From: Microcella frigidaquae
Lineage (GTDB): Bacteria; Actinomycetota; Actinomycetes; Actinomycetales; Microbacteriaceae
Assembly: GCF_014200395.1 (NCBI RefSeq)
Contig: NZ_JACHBS010000001.1
Span: 1,984,001 to 2,048,000, forward strand
Direction: 5' to 3'
Length of the DNA stretch: 64,000 bases
Shown: positions 17,012-29,579 of the stretch, one piece after another
Layout of the letters: the number at the start of each line of letters is the position of its first letter
Position numbering within the stretch: the first letter of the stretch is position 1
Made by a program: the position numbers and the translations under genes
The notes under the pieces: generated by a model
What the model saw: the letters and a program-made list of their open reading frames with translations, nothing else
Databases searched by the model: none
What the model was told of the DNA's origin: nothing

Positions 17012-17625
17012 GACAGGGTCCTTCCGTCAGCGGTGGCGCCGAATCGCACCAGCCGTGCTACATGTCGAGCGAGGATGTCGGTCTCGAGGTTGGCAGAGTC
17101 GCCGACCTGCTTGCGGCCGAGGGTGGTCACGGCGAGCGTCTCGGGAATCAGCGAGACCTCGAACCAGTCGTCGCCGGCCGCACTCACGGTGAGGCTGACG
17201 CCGTCGACCGCGATCGAGCCCTTGTCGACGACGAGGGGTGCGTGCGCGGCGTCGAGCGAGAAGCGCAGCACCCGCCAGGCGTCCTGCTGGCGGATCTCGA
17301 GCACGGTCGTCGTGCCGTCGATGTGCCCCTGCACGATGTGGCCGCCGAGGCGGTCGCCGACGGCGGCCGCGCGCTCGAGGTTGACCGGCTCGCCCTCCGA
17401 CCAGTTGCTGATCGTGCTCATGGCGATGGTCTGCCCCATGACGTCGGCGGTGAACCAGTCGTCGCCCTGCTCGATCACGGTGAGGCACACGCCGTTGACC
17501 GCGATCGAGTCGCCGTGGGCGGCGTCGCTCACGACGAGCGGGCCGCGCACGGTCAGCCGCGCCGCGTCGCCGCGGGGCTCCCAGCGCACAACGGTGCCGA
17601 GTTCTTCGATGAGTCCGGTGAACAT
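17008..17625 (-). CDS. ribE: Riboflavin synthase alpha chain
   Basis: A 205-residue protein built of two homologous lumazine-binding beta-barrels: MFTGLIEELGTV starts the first, with NGVCLTV, and GGHIVQGHIDGTTTV with DGVSLTV marks the second. It dismutates two lumazines to riboflavin. The ATG lies two bases after the ribD stop and its own stop overlaps ribBA, so the four genes are one translationally coupled unit. Confidence 0.93.
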   Translation of the reverse strand: MFTGLIEELGTVVRWEPRGDAARLTVRGPLVVSDAAHGDSIAVNGVCLTVIEQGDDWFTADVMGQTIAMSTISNWSEGEPVNLERAAAVGDRLGGHIVQGHIDGTTTVLEIRQQDAWRVLRFSLDAAHAPLVVDKGSIAVDGVSLTVSAAGDDWFEVSLIPETLAVTTLGRKQVGDSANLETDILARHVARLVRFGATADGRTLS

Positions 17626-17627
17626 GG

Positions 17628-18704
17628 TCAGTGACCTCCAGGGGTGGGAGAGGTGTCGCCCGCGTCAGCGCGAGAGGTGTTGATACTGGGTCGGGCGACG
17701 ACGAGCAGGTCGTCGCCGAGCGTCTCGACGCGGTGGATGCGGAGCCGATGCACCTCGCTCATCGTGGTCGCCCCCAGGTCGTCGAGGGCCACCTTCGGGC
17801 CGCCGATCAGCATCGGCGCGAGGTACACCAACACCTCGTCGGCGAGCCCGGCGCGCAGGAACGCGCTGGCCAGGGTCGGGCCGCCCTCGACGTAGAGCCG
17901 GCGGATGCCGCGCTCGGCGAGGTGCTGCAGGCCCGCATCCAGGTCGCGGTGCCCCAGCTCGATGAGTCCGGCCGGATGCTGACGCAGGCGCGCATCGGCG
18001 GGAACGGGCGTCGTGCCGAACACCACGGGGATCGGCTGGTGCGGCAGCAGCTCGCCGCCGTCGCCGCGCGCTGTCAGCGTCGGGTCGTCGGCGAGCACGG
18101 TGCCCGTGCCGACGGCGATGGCGTCGTGGGCGGCGCGCTGCTCGTGCACGCGCTGGCGGGCGGCGGTGCCGGTGATCCACTGGCTGGTGCCGTCGGCGGC
18201 GGCAGCGCGGCCGTCGAGGCTCGACGCCCACTTGACGGTGACGAACGGCCGGCCGAGGCGCACGCTCGTCAGCCAGGGGCGCAGCAGCTCGTCGGCCTCC
18301 GCGGCGAGCACGCCGCCCTGCACCGCGATTCCGGCGGCGCGGAGGCGGTCGGCACCGCCGCCCGCCACGGGGTTGGGGTCGTCGAGCGCGTAGACGACGC
18401 GGGCGACCCCGGCGTCGATGAGGGCCTGCGCGCAGGGGCCGGTGCGGCCGGTGTGGTTGCAGGGCTCGAGCGTGACGACGGCCGTGAGACCCGTCGCGCT
18501 GTCGACCTGCGCGAGAGCATCCACCTCGGCGTGCGCGGTGCCGGCGCCGCGATGCCAGCCCTCGGCGACGACGGTGCCGGCGGCGTCGAGCAGCACGCAG
18601 CCGACCTGCGGGTTGTCGCCGACCGCCGGGCCGCGCTCGGCCAGCGAGAGGGCGCGCCGCATCGCCGAGACGATCGTCTCGTCGATCGGTGCGCCGCTGG
18701 TCAT
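17628..18704 (-). CDS. ribD: Bifunctional riboflavin biosynthesis deaminase/reductase
   Basis: A 358-residue two-domain enzyme. The N-terminal cytidine-deaminase-fold domain has zinc motifs HAEVDAL (~residue 58) and EPCNHTGRTGPCAQAL (~82-97). The C-terminal reductase domain from ~150 carries VTVKWASSLDGRAA, SQWITG, VGTGTVLADDPTLTAR and VEGGPTLASAFL. It performs the second and third steps after GTP cyclohydrolase II. First gene of the operon, directly under the FMN riboswitch. Confidence 0.93.
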   Translation of the reverse strand: MTSGAPIDETIVSAMRRALSLAERGPAVGDNPQVGCVLLDAAGTVVAEGWHRGAGTAHAEVDALAQVDSATGLTAVVTLEPCNHTGRTGPCAQALIDAGVARVVYALDDPNPVAGGGADRLRAAGIAVQGGVLAAEADELLRPWLTSVRLGRPFVTVKWASSLDGRAAAADGTSQWITGTAARQRVHEQRAAHDAIAVGTGTVLADDPTLTARGDGGELLPHQPIPVVFGTTPVPADARLRQHPAGLIELGHRDLDAGLQHLAERGIRRLYVEGGPTLASAFLRAGLADEVLVYLAPMLIGGPKVALDDLGATTMSEVHRLRIHRVETLGDDLLVVARPSINTSRADAGDTSPTPGGH

Positions 18705-18770
18705 CCGGGGTCCTCGGTTCTGGTCGGGACGGTTCCGGGGGTGGCGTGCGCACGGCAGGCTGCCGCGAGC

Positions 18771-18895
18771 GTGCTCCTCCCATCCGGACTTTCACCGTCG
18801 GCACCGGAATTCCACCGGTTCCACCGTCTCCGAATCGCTTCGGTCGCGGGTAGCGGGCTGTCACCGCCGGCTCGGATTTTCACCGACCCCGGAAC
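18771..18895 (-). ncRNA. FMN riboswitch (RFN element)
   Basis: Read on the minus strand, the leader contains the RFN core: GGGGTCGGTGAAAATCCG near 18890, then CGGCGGTGACAGCCCGC, a variable stem around 18840, and CGACGGTGAAAGTCCGGATG ending in GGGAGGAGCAC at about 18771. These conserved joining segments define the FMN aptamer. It lies 67 bases upstream of ribD and should repress the operon when FMN is abundant. The segment between aptamer and ribD has a GGCAG-C-CTGCC hairpin that could belong to the expression platform. Confidence 0.93.
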
Positions 18896-18976
18896 ACGTT
18901 CTTGCTATCAGGGTAGTCAACCGCCCCGGCACTGGGGTATTCCCGAACGCTGGCTGGGAATGCCGTGGACGTCGAT

Positions 18977-19004
18977 GGCCCCCCGCTCGGAAGAGCGAGG
19001 GGCC
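18977..19004 (-). terminator. Hairpin terminator of the membrane hydrolase gene
   Basis: A 12-bp stem (18977-18988 with 18993-19004, one mismatch) around a GGAA loop begins 21 bases after the stop of the minus-strand hydrolase gene. It also separates that gene from the rib leader. No T-run, as is common at high GC. Confidence 0.6.
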
Positions 19005-19024
19005 ACCGGAGGGTGTGCGGACTG

Positions 19025-20878
19025 CTAGTAGGTGATCACCAGCGAGTTCGACACCGAGATCAGCGCGACGATCGCCGCGTTGAGGAACCCCGCGATGTAG
19101 GGGTTGTTGGTCGCGCGGTAGAGCTTGCGCGAGATGATCGCCGTGACCGCCAGGATCACGATGACCGGGAACAGCCAGATGCTGAAGATGCCCCCGAACC
19201 CCGGGATCAGCTCTCCCGAGATCGCGAACACCGTGTACTGGGCAACGACCAGCACCACCGGGGCCAGCGAGTTCGCGATCGCGAGGATCGCGGTGTTGAC
19301 CCACTCGCGCCCGGCGATGGTGAACCGGTTGAACGCGTTGATGGCGACCGAGTTCGCGACGAAGTAGATCAGGAACAGCGGCAGCACGAACAGCGCCAGC
19401 CCGATCTTGTCGACCGAGAACCACTTCACGCCGATCACCCAGAGGCGGAAGTCGGTCTTGAACAGGAAGTCGAGCACGAACACGACCGCGTAGACGAGCA
19501 CCACGGTCGTCAGGGCGAGCCCGATGCCGTGCAGGAACGACCGCCAGCCGGGCAGCACCCCTACCGCACGGAGGTCCATGCCGCTCTTCTTCGCGAACGC
19601 CACGTATGCCCCCGCCATGAGCACCAGCGCGGCGAGACCGTTGATGGCGGCCCAGACCCCGATGAAGAAGATCGAGCCCTGCGGCACGATCGACGGGACC
19701 ACGTTGAAGGTGATGCCCAGGACGGCGGGTGTCTGGCTCAGCAGGATGTAGCTCCAGCCCGAGATCACGACCGAGACGACGAGACCGCCCCAGAACCAGA
19801 TCGCGGGGATGCGACCGCTGAGTGCGGCGGCCGGCGCGGCGGGCACAGCCAGCGCGCGGAAGGCGCGCGTCTCGAGCAGGGCGCGCGGCACCGTGACCAG
19901 CAGGATTCCGAAGGCGATGAGCCCGAGAGCAGTGAAGAACTCCTTCAACTGCCACAGCTGGTTGCCCGCATCCATCGGCTGGGGCGCACCCAACGACTCC
20001 TCGAAGAAGTCGACGAGGTGACCGACCGCGGTGCTCGAGATCGTCGTCCACGGGTGCGTCTGCGGCAGCGAGTAGATCACGCGCATGGCCTCGGTGCCGT
20101 CGATCGACTCGGTGTAGACCGTGCCCTGCTCGCGAACCTCGTCGGCGACATCCTCCGGCGCCGCACCGAAGTGCAGGAACGACTGCGCGTTGGGGGTTCC
20201 CAGGTAGTCGCGCGGAGCGGTCAGGGGAACACCCTCGGGGCTGTAGCTGCGGAAGAAGAACTCGTCGTACTGGGCCTGGATCAGGCCCACGTCGCGGGCG
20301 CCGTAAACATTCGCGTACGCGCCGTCGGCGTCGGTGTAGACCGGATCGTTGTCGACCAGCAGCACGGAGGCGATGAGCGGATCGCCGGAGGCGTCGTCGA
20401 GCGGGATCGAGAAGTTCGCCGCCCGGGCTCCGTTGGAGTGCCCGGAGACACCGATGCGGTCGCGGTCGACGTAGGGCAGGTCGGCCAGCAGCAGCACGGC
20501 GTCGTACATGCCGGTTCCGCCGACCGCGAGCTCGTCGGCGGGGAGCGGGTCGGAGTTGCCGTGACCGTACATGTCGATCGACATGACGACGTAGCCGCGG
20601 CGTGCGAGCTCGACGTAGTTCGCCGCCTGCATCTCGCGGTTGTTCCACCACCCGTGGCTCACGACGATCGCCGGCGCGGGCTCGTCGGCCGTGGCGCCGT
20701 TGGGAGTGAACAGCAGGGCGTTCATCATCCGGCCGCTCGCGGTCTCCCACTTGAGGTCCTTGACGGTGACGGAACCGGCGTTGGTCTGCACGAGCGACGC
20801 GCCGAGCGCCGAGACCAGCGCGAGCACGAGGGCGACGACCAGCCAGAAGCCGTTTCGTCGGAGGAGGGCGGATCTCAT
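19025..20878 (-). CDS. Alpha/beta hydrolase fused to a multi-helix membrane domain
   Basis: A 617-residue protein. After an N-terminal signal anchor (residues ~10-30) comes an extracytoplasmic alpha/beta-hydrolase domain (~60-310). It shows AIVVSHGWWNNREM, DMYGHGNSD, the nucleophile elbow GVSGHSNGARA (Ser at ~147) and a late His candidate in SSTAVGHLVDFF. From ~325 about nine hydrophobic helices follow to the C terminus (LGLIAFGILLVTVPRALLE... to NSLVITY). The combination suggests an esterase or dienelactone-hydrolase-like enzyme acting at the membrane; the substrate is unknown. A GGAG ribosome site precedes the ATG. It is transcribed divergently from the SorC regulator. Confidence 0.75.
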   Translation of the reverse strand: MRSALLRRNGFWLVVALVLALVSALGASLVQTNAGSVTVKDLKWETASGRMMNALLFTPNGATADEPAPAIVVSHGWWNNREMQAANYVELARRGYVVMSIDMYGHGNSDPLPADELAVGGTGMYDAVLLLADLPYVDRDRIGVSGHSNGARAANFSIPLDDASGDPLIASVLLVDNDPVYTDADGAYANVYGARDVGLIQAQYDEFFFRSYSPEGVPLTAPRDYLGTPNAQSFLHFGAAPEDVADEVREQGTVYTESIDGTEAMRVIYSLPQTHPWTTISSTAVGHLVDFFEESLGAPQPMDAGNQLWQLKEFFTALGLIAFGILLVTVPRALLETRAFRALAVPAAPAAALSGRIPAIWFWGGLVVSVVISGWSYILLSQTPAVLGITFNVVPSIVPQGSIFFIGVWAAINGLAALVLMAGAYVAFAKKSGMDLRAVGVLPGWRSFLHGIGLALTTVVLVYAVVFVLDFLFKTDFRLWVIGVKWFSVDKIGLALFVLPLFLIYFVANSVAINAFNRFTIAGREWVNTAILAIANSLAPVVLVVAQYTVFAISGELIPGFGGIFSIWLFPVIVILAVTAIISRKLYRATNNPYIAGFLNAAIVALISVSNSLVITY

Positions 20879-20955
20879 GGCAGTTCAAACTCCTTCGTTG
20901 TGAACAGGGGGTGAGGGGAAGGGGCCCGGTGTCCCGAGCCCAGCATCACTCGCGA

Positions 20956-20966
20956 CACTATTAGTG
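20956..20966. promoter_or_regulatory. Small inverted repeat in the hydrolase/regulator intergenic region
   Basis: CACTA-T-TAGTG is a perfect palindromic site between the divergent genes, 78 bases upstream of the hydrolase start. It may be an operator; no known consensus is matched. Confidence 0.25.
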
Positions 20967-20999
20967 ACACCAAACCAGGGACGCCGGTCGCGAGGAATC

Positions 21000-21013
21000 T
21001 GCACACATGTGCA
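21000..21013 (+). promoter_or_regulatory. Candidate SorC-regulator operator, upstream of the regulator gene
   Basis: TGCAC-ACAT-GTGCA, a perfect palindrome extended to CTGCACACATGTGCAG, lies 101 bases before the regulator's start. The same TGCACnnnnGTGCA pattern recurs only upstream of glpD among the promoters I examined, suggesting autoregulation plus control of glpDK. Confidence 0.5.
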
Positions 21014-21114
21014 GACTCCGTCCGGGGGTGCCGAGACGGTGTCGTGGAGGGCGTACCGTGAGCGTGCATCCCCGACCATCGGGGTTGCACGATTTCTCAC
21101 ACCGGGAGGGCCGC

Positions 21115-22098
21115 GTGGCGGAGAGCAACCCTGAGAACGCGAAGGTGGTCGCGGCGCTGCGCGCCGCGCAGATGTACTACATGCAAGACCTCACGATGGG
21201 TGCAATCGCTAGCGAGCTGTCGACCTCGCGCTCGTCGGTCTCGCGGCTGCTCGCCTTCGCCCGCGAGACAGGTCTCGTCGACATCCAGATCCGCTCGCCG
21301 TTCGATCGCGGTTCGCGCCTCGAGCACGCGATCCACACCACGCACCGGGTCGTCGCCCACGTCGTGCCCATGCCGCAGACGATCAGCGACGTCGACCGGC
21401 TGGAGCGCGTCGCGATGACCGCCGGCCGTCAGCTCGGGCGCTACATCGACTCGAACATGGTGGTCGGAGTGGCGTGGGGTTCGACGGTCGGCGCGATCAG
21501 CCGCCACCTCGTGCGCAAGCTGACCCACAACTCGACGATCGTGCAGATGAACGGTGCGGGCAACACGCAGACCACCGGCATCGACTACGCGAGCGAGATC
21601 CTGCATCGCTTCGGCGAGGCGTTCTCTGCACAGGTGCAGCAGTTCCCGGTTCCGGCCTTCTTCGATGATCCCCGCACCAAGGACGGGCTGTGGCGTGAGC
21701 GGAGCACCCGTCGGCTGCTCGAGATCCAGGCCCGCATGGATGTCGCGGTCTTCGGTCTCGGCTCGCCCTTCGCCGAGGTGCCGAGCCAGGTCTACATCGG
21801 CGGGTACCTCGACGCGGAGGACTACCGCAGCCTGAGCGCCGACGGCGTCGTCGGCGACATCGCCACCGTCTTCTACCGCGGCGATGGCACCTTCGACGCG
21901 ATCGAGCTCAACGCCCGGGCCTCCGGGCCGAATCTCGATCGCCTGCGTCGCGTCGCCCGCCGCATCTGCGTCGTCTCCGGCGTGCAGAAGCTGCCGAGCC
22001 TGCGCGGCGCGCTAGCGGCCGGCCTGATCACCGATCTCATCCTCGACGAGAGTCTCGCGAGCGCCCTCGTCGGCGTCGCGGCACCGGGCCCGCGGTAG
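21115..22098 (+). CDS. SorC/DeoR-type sugar-responsive transcriptional regulator
   Basis: A 327-residue regulator. The N-terminal HTH lies at residues ~15-60 (AAQMYYMQDLTMGAIASELSTSRSSVSRLLAFARE). The C-terminal SorC effector domain follows (~70-320), with VGVAWGSTVGAISRHL and DVAVFGLGSPF typical of phosphosugar binding. The GTG start at 21115 is preceded by GGGAGGG; the longer frame upstream crosses the operator. Directly upstream of and codirectional with glpD-glpK, it probably responds to glycerol-3-phosphate or a related phosphopolyol. Activator or repressor cannot be told from sequence. Confidence 0.82.
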   Translation: MAESNPENAKVVAALRAAQMYYMQDLTMGAIASELSTSRSSVSRLLAFARETGLVDIQIRSPFDRGSRLEHAIHTTHRVVAHVVPMPQTISDVDRLERVAMTAGRQLGRYIDSNMVVGVAWGSTVGAISRHLVRKLTHNSTIVQMNGAGNTQTTGIDYASEILHRFGEAFSAQVQQFPVPAFFDDPRTKDGLWRERSTRRLLEIQARMDVAVFGLGSPFAEVPSQVYIGGYLDAEDYRSLSADGVVGDIATVFYRGDGTFDAIELNARASGPNLDRLRRVARRICVVSGVQKLPSLRGALAAGLITDLILDESLASALVGVAAPGPR

Positions 22099-22125
22099 CC
22101 GCCTTCGTGGATGCTCGCGGCGTGC

Positions 22126-22139
22126 TGCACGTTTGTGCA
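22126..22139 (+). promoter_or_regulatory. Candidate SorC-regulator operator, upstream of glpD
   Basis: TGCAC-GTTT-GTGCA has the same 14-base architecture as the site at 21000. It lies 87 bases before the glpD start. Confidence 0.5.
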
Positions 22140-22226
22140 AAGCCCTGGCAACGATTTCCTCGGCCCCGCAGAATGGGAGCGATCACGTACCCATGAGCGC
22201 TGCCTCCAGAGAACGGCTCCACCACC

Positions 22227-23957
22227 ATGACCCGCACCCGCGACCCCCAGCCCGCCCGTTCCACCGTTGAGGCGATCCGCCAGCGCCCCGAGTGCGACGT
22301 GCTCATCATCGGTGCCGGCATCAACGGCATCGCAACGTTCCGCGACCTCGCCCTCAACGGCGTCGACGTGGTGCTCGTCGACCGCGACGACTACGTCGCC
22401 GGGGCGTCGTCGGGCTCGTCGCACATGATCCACGGCGGCATCCGGTACCTCGAGAACGGCGAGTTCCGCCTCGTGCAGGAGTCGGTGCACGAGCGCAATG
22501 CGCTGCTGCGGCTCGCTCCGCACTACGTGCGGCCGCTGCCCACGACGATCCCGATCTTCTCGACCTTCTCGAGCCTGCTCGCCGCGCCCCTGCGGTTCAT
22601 CGGCATCAAGACGAAAGGCCGCAAAGAGCGCGGGGCGCTCATCATCAAGGTCGGTCTCACGATCTACGACACGTTCTCGCGCGACGGCGGGCGGGTGCCG
22701 CGCCACCAGTTCCGCGGGGCACGCGCCTCGCGCGAACTGCTGCCCGCGCTGCGCGACGACGTCAAGTGGACGGCGACCTACTACGACGCGTCGATGCACG
22801 ACCCCGAGCGACTCGCTCTCGACGTGCTGATGGACGGCGTCGCGGCGGGCGACCACGCGCGAGCATCCAACTACCTCGAAGCGGTGGCGATGGCCGACGA
22901 CGGCGCCGTCACCCTGCGCGACACCGTGACCGGCGACGAGTTCGCGGTGCGGGCCCGCGTCGTCGTCAACGCCTCCGGGCCGTGGACCGACCTCACCAAC
23001 AGCGCGCTCGGCGAGCCCACCCGGTACATGGGCGGCACGAAGGGCTCGCACATCGTCGTCGACCACCCCGAGCTGCTCGCCGCCTGCAACGGCCGCGAGA
23101 TCTTCTTCGAGTTCTCGGATGGCCGCATCGTGCTGATCTACCCGCTCAAGGGGCGCGTGCTCATCGGCACCACCGATCTCGCGCACGACATGACCGAGCC
23201 CATCCGCTGCACCGAGGAAGAGGTCGACTACTTCTTCGAGGTCGTGCGGCACGTCTTCCCCGCCATTCCGGTCGACCGCTCGCACATCGTGTTCCGCTTC
23301 TCGGGGGTGCGCCCGCTGCCGCGGCAGGACGCCGTCTCGACCGGGCAGATCAGCCGCGACTACCGCGTCGAGCAGAGCGACCGCGGCGGCGTGCCGGTGC
23401 TCAGCCTCGTCGGCGGCAAGTGGACCACCTTCCGCGCTCTCGGCGAGCAGCTCGCCGGTCGGGTGCTCGGCATCCTCGGCCGCTCGCGCACCGTGAGCAC
23501 CGACGGTCGCCTCATCGGCGGGGCGGTCGGCTACCCCACCACCTCCGCCGACCGCGACGCGTGGCTCGCCGCGCACGGCACCGTCGTGGGCGCCGAGCGC
23601 GCGGCCGCGCTGCTCGACCGGTACGGCACGAGCGCCGAGGCGATCATCCGCCGCATCGAGGCGACGGATGACGCGCCCGTGCTCGCCGCCCCCGAGTACT
23701 CGCGCGCCGAGCTGCAGCACCTCGCCGAGACCGAGCAGGTCGTGCGCCTTGTCGACGTGCTGCTGCGGCGCACCTCGCTCGCGTTCCGCGGCCTCGTGAC
23801 CGACGCGCTGCTCGTCGAGCTCGCCGAGGTGCTCGGCGACGCGCTCGGCTGGGACGCCGACCGTCGCGCCGAGGAGGTCTCCGGTGCCAGGCTGTACCTC
23901 GCCGACCGGCACGGCATCGAGCTGGCGGGTGCGCCGGAGCACACGCAGAAGGGCTGA
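22227..23957 (+). CDS. glpD: Glycerol-3-phosphate dehydrogenase (FAD, aerobic type)
   Basis: A 576-residue membrane-associated flavoprotein oxidising glycerol-3-phosphate to dihydroxyacetone phosphate and passing electrons to quinone. The FAD-binding motif is [30 protein letters not shown] (~25-55); [25 protein letters not shown] is the family signature, and the C-terminal GlpD helical domain starts near 410. No membrane helix is expected. The downstream glpK start is two bases after the stop, so the pair forms one operon under the SorC regulator. Confidence 0.92.
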   Translation: MTRTRDPQPARSTVEAIRQRPECDVLIIGAGINGIATFRDLALNGVDVVLVDRDDYVAGASSGSSHMIHGGIRYLENGEFRLVQESVHERNALLRLAPHYVRPLPTTIPIFSTFSSLLAAPLRFIGIKTKGRKERGALIIKVGLTIYDTFSRDGGRVPRHQFRGARASRELLPALRDDVKWTATYYDASMHDPERLALDVLMDGVAAGDHARASNYLEAVAMADDGAVTLRDTVTGDEFAVRARVVVNASGPWTDLTNSALGEPTRYMGGTKGSHIVVDHPELLAACNGREIFFEFSDGRIVLIYPLKGRVLIGTTDLAHDMTEPIRCTEEEVDYFFEVVRHVFPAIPVDRSHIVFRFSGVRPLPRQDAVSTGQISRDYRVEQSDRGGVPVLSLVGGKWTTFRALGEQLAGRVLGILGRSRTVSTDGRLIGGAVGYPTTSADRDAWLAAHGTVVGAERAAALLDRYGTSAEAIIRRIEATDDAPVLAAPEYSRAELQHLAETEQVVRLVDVLLRRTSLAFRGLVTDALLVELAEVLGDALGWDADRRAEEVSGARLYLADRHGIELAGAPEHTQKG

Positions 23958-23959
23958 GC

Positions 23960-25480
<1,521 letters not shown>

Positions 25481-25572
25481 CCGCGCGGCCCGCCGCGCCC
25501 CGCGGCGCCCCGCCGCGGCCCGCCGGGTCCCGCCGCCCTCCGCCGCGCCCGCTCTCGCCCTCGCGACGATCC
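25481..25572. other. C/G-only low-complexity tract after glpK
   Basis: From 25481 to about 25560 the sequence is almost pure CCGCGG/CCCGCC-type words with quasi-repeats of CCGCC and CCCCGC. It has no clean tandem period and no coding potential. It abuts the first 76-bp repeat, and a similar GC tract precedes the second nuclease gene at 54.8 kb. Confidence 0.6.
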
Positions 25573-25648
25573 GTTCGCAACTCATGCTGTACGGCTGTTT
25601 GTGGTCGGGTAACGCTTCACCTCAGCCGGTTCAGCATGAGTTGCGAAC
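25573..25648 (-). repeat. 76-bp palindrome-ended repeat, copy A
   Basis: GTTCGCAACTCATGCTG (25573-25589) and its perfect reverse complement (25632-25648) flank a 42-bp centre. Relative to copy D the centre is reversed and about 28 of 42 positions match by eye. The arms differ from the other copies by T and A at paired positions, a compensatory change that keeps the stem. Contains the in-frame ATG at 25636 that opens the longest nuclease reading frame. Confidence 0.85.
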
Positions 25649-25740
25649 AGCACTCCGTCACAGGGTTCTCGCTGACGTCGTTGTCCTCGGTCCTCGAAAG
25701 TGGCGGACGGCCGACCGCTGCTTTCCGCCACCGTTCCGGC

Positions 25741-26643
25741 ATGGATGCCCTCACAGCGTTCTCCGTGCGCTCAACCCTCTGCCTCACGCGAGCCGAGCTG
25801 CTCGCCCTGGGGGTGTCGCCACGTTCCATTGCCGCCTCGGTGCACGCCGGGCTGGTGATCCGCGCGCGCCGCGGCGTGTACGCGCCGTCCAGTGCGCCGA
25901 CCCTCGTCGTCCGCGCACTGAGGGTCGGGGGCCTCGCCGCCTGCACCACGGCGGCAGAGTCCTTCGGTCTCTGGGTTCCGGAGCACAGGCTGACGGAGGT
26001 GTGGTTGCCGCGTCAGGCTTCCCGACTCCGGAGCGCCCACAGCCGTCGGGTACCCCTGGCGCTCGCCGACCGGACCCAACTCCGCACGCACTGGCACCCA
26101 CTGGTCGACCAGCGCGCGGCCAACTCGTGGCGCGTCGGCGCGTTGGACGCGGTCGCGCAGTGTGTGCGGTGCCTGCCACGTGAGCTCGCCATCGCGGTGC
26201 TCGACAGCGCCATGAGGGTGGGTGTCATCGGCCCGCACGAGTTGCCTGCCCTCGAGGCTGTCCTGCCGAACGACCGACGCCCGTGGGTGTTGCTCGCGGA
26301 TGGGCGCGCGGGCTCGGGCACCGAGTCGCTTGTGCGGCTTGCGCTGCACGATGCGGGTTTCCGAGTCACTCCGCAAGTCCGCATACCCGGCGTCGGCTTG
26401 GTCGACCTTCTCGTCGGAACTCGGGTCGTCGTCGAGGTCGACAGTGATCGGTGGCACTCGACTCCAGAGCAACTCGCCGAGGATGCCCGGCGTGACCTCG
26501 AGCTCCATCGGCTGGGGTTCGTGGTGGTACGCGTCCGGTATCAGCAGGCAATGAACGGGCGCGATGCGGTGGTCGCGGCTGTCGAGCGAGCTGTGCGCAC
26601 GAGTCGCTCTGTGCGTGCCGCACGTCGGCATCGGCGTTCCTAA
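25741..26643 (+). CDS. AbiEi-like HTH plus DUF559/Vsr-fold nuclease-like protein
   Basis: A 300-residue protein from ATG 25741 (335 if begun at 25636 inside repeat A). The N-terminal ~60 residues resemble AbiEi antitoxin winged helices (TRAELLALGVSPRSIAASVHAGLVIRARRGVYAPS). The C terminus (~190-290) is a DUF559/very-short-patch-repair-like nuclease with likely catalytic residues intact: GTESLVR, LVDLLV, VVVEVDSDRWH, and DARRDLELHRLGFVVVRVRY. Such orphans are common in actinobacteria and their role is unknown. No AbiEii toxin gene is adjacent. Its stop codon TAA lies inside repeat B, so repeats bracket it on both sides. Confidence 0.8.
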   Translation: MDALTAFSVRSTLCLTRAELLALGVSPRSIAASVHAGLVIRARRGVYAPSSAPTLVVRALRVGGLAACTTAAESFGLWVPEHRLTEVWLPRQASRLRSAHSRRVPLALADRTQLRTHWHPLVDQRAANSWRVGALDAVAQCVRCLPRELAIAVLDSAMRVGVIGPHELPALEAVLPNDRRPWVLLADGRAGSGTESLVRLALHDAGFRVTPQVRIPGVGLVDLLVGTRVVVEVDSDRWHSTPEQLAEDARRDLELHRLGFVVVRVRYQQAMNGRDAVVAAVERAVRTSRSVRAARRHRRS

Positions 26644-26711
26644 CTCAGGCTGAATCGCCCAGCGTGCGCCAGCACTGGGTCACATCGGCCGGCTCAGCCT
26701 GAGTTGCGAAC
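26636..26711 (-). repeat. 76-bp palindrome-ended repeat, copy B
   Basis: Left arm GTTCCTAACTCAGGCTG (two changes from consensus) and right arm CAGCCTGAGTTGCGAAC, 42 bp apart. Same orientation as copy A; its reversed centre matches copy D at about 30 of 42 positions. The two left-arm changes create the TAA stop (26641-26643) of the nuclease gene. Confidence 0.85.
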
Positions 26712-26790
26712 AACACCACCGCACGAGATCCCCCCGCCTGCCGGCGCAGCGGGCAAGCAGGGCGGTCAGGGGAGCCGGCGGCGCGGCAGT

Positions 26791-29579
<2,789 letters not shown>

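Noticed and set aside
25573..25648. 76-bp repeats read as ordinary rho-independent terminators
   Set aside because: The 42-bp loop is too long, there is no T-run, and copy D lies between two divergent gene starts where no terminator is needed.
25636..25740. Nuclease start at ATG 25636 inside repeat A as the annotated start
   Set aside because: The added 35 residues lack family features and the HTH region begins just after ATG 25741; kept as a finding because the frame coincidence is striking.
25741..26643. A complete AbiE toxin-antitoxin system
   Set aside because: Only the AbiEi-like HTH region is present; no AbiEii nucleotidyltransferase gene is adjacent at either nuclease locus.
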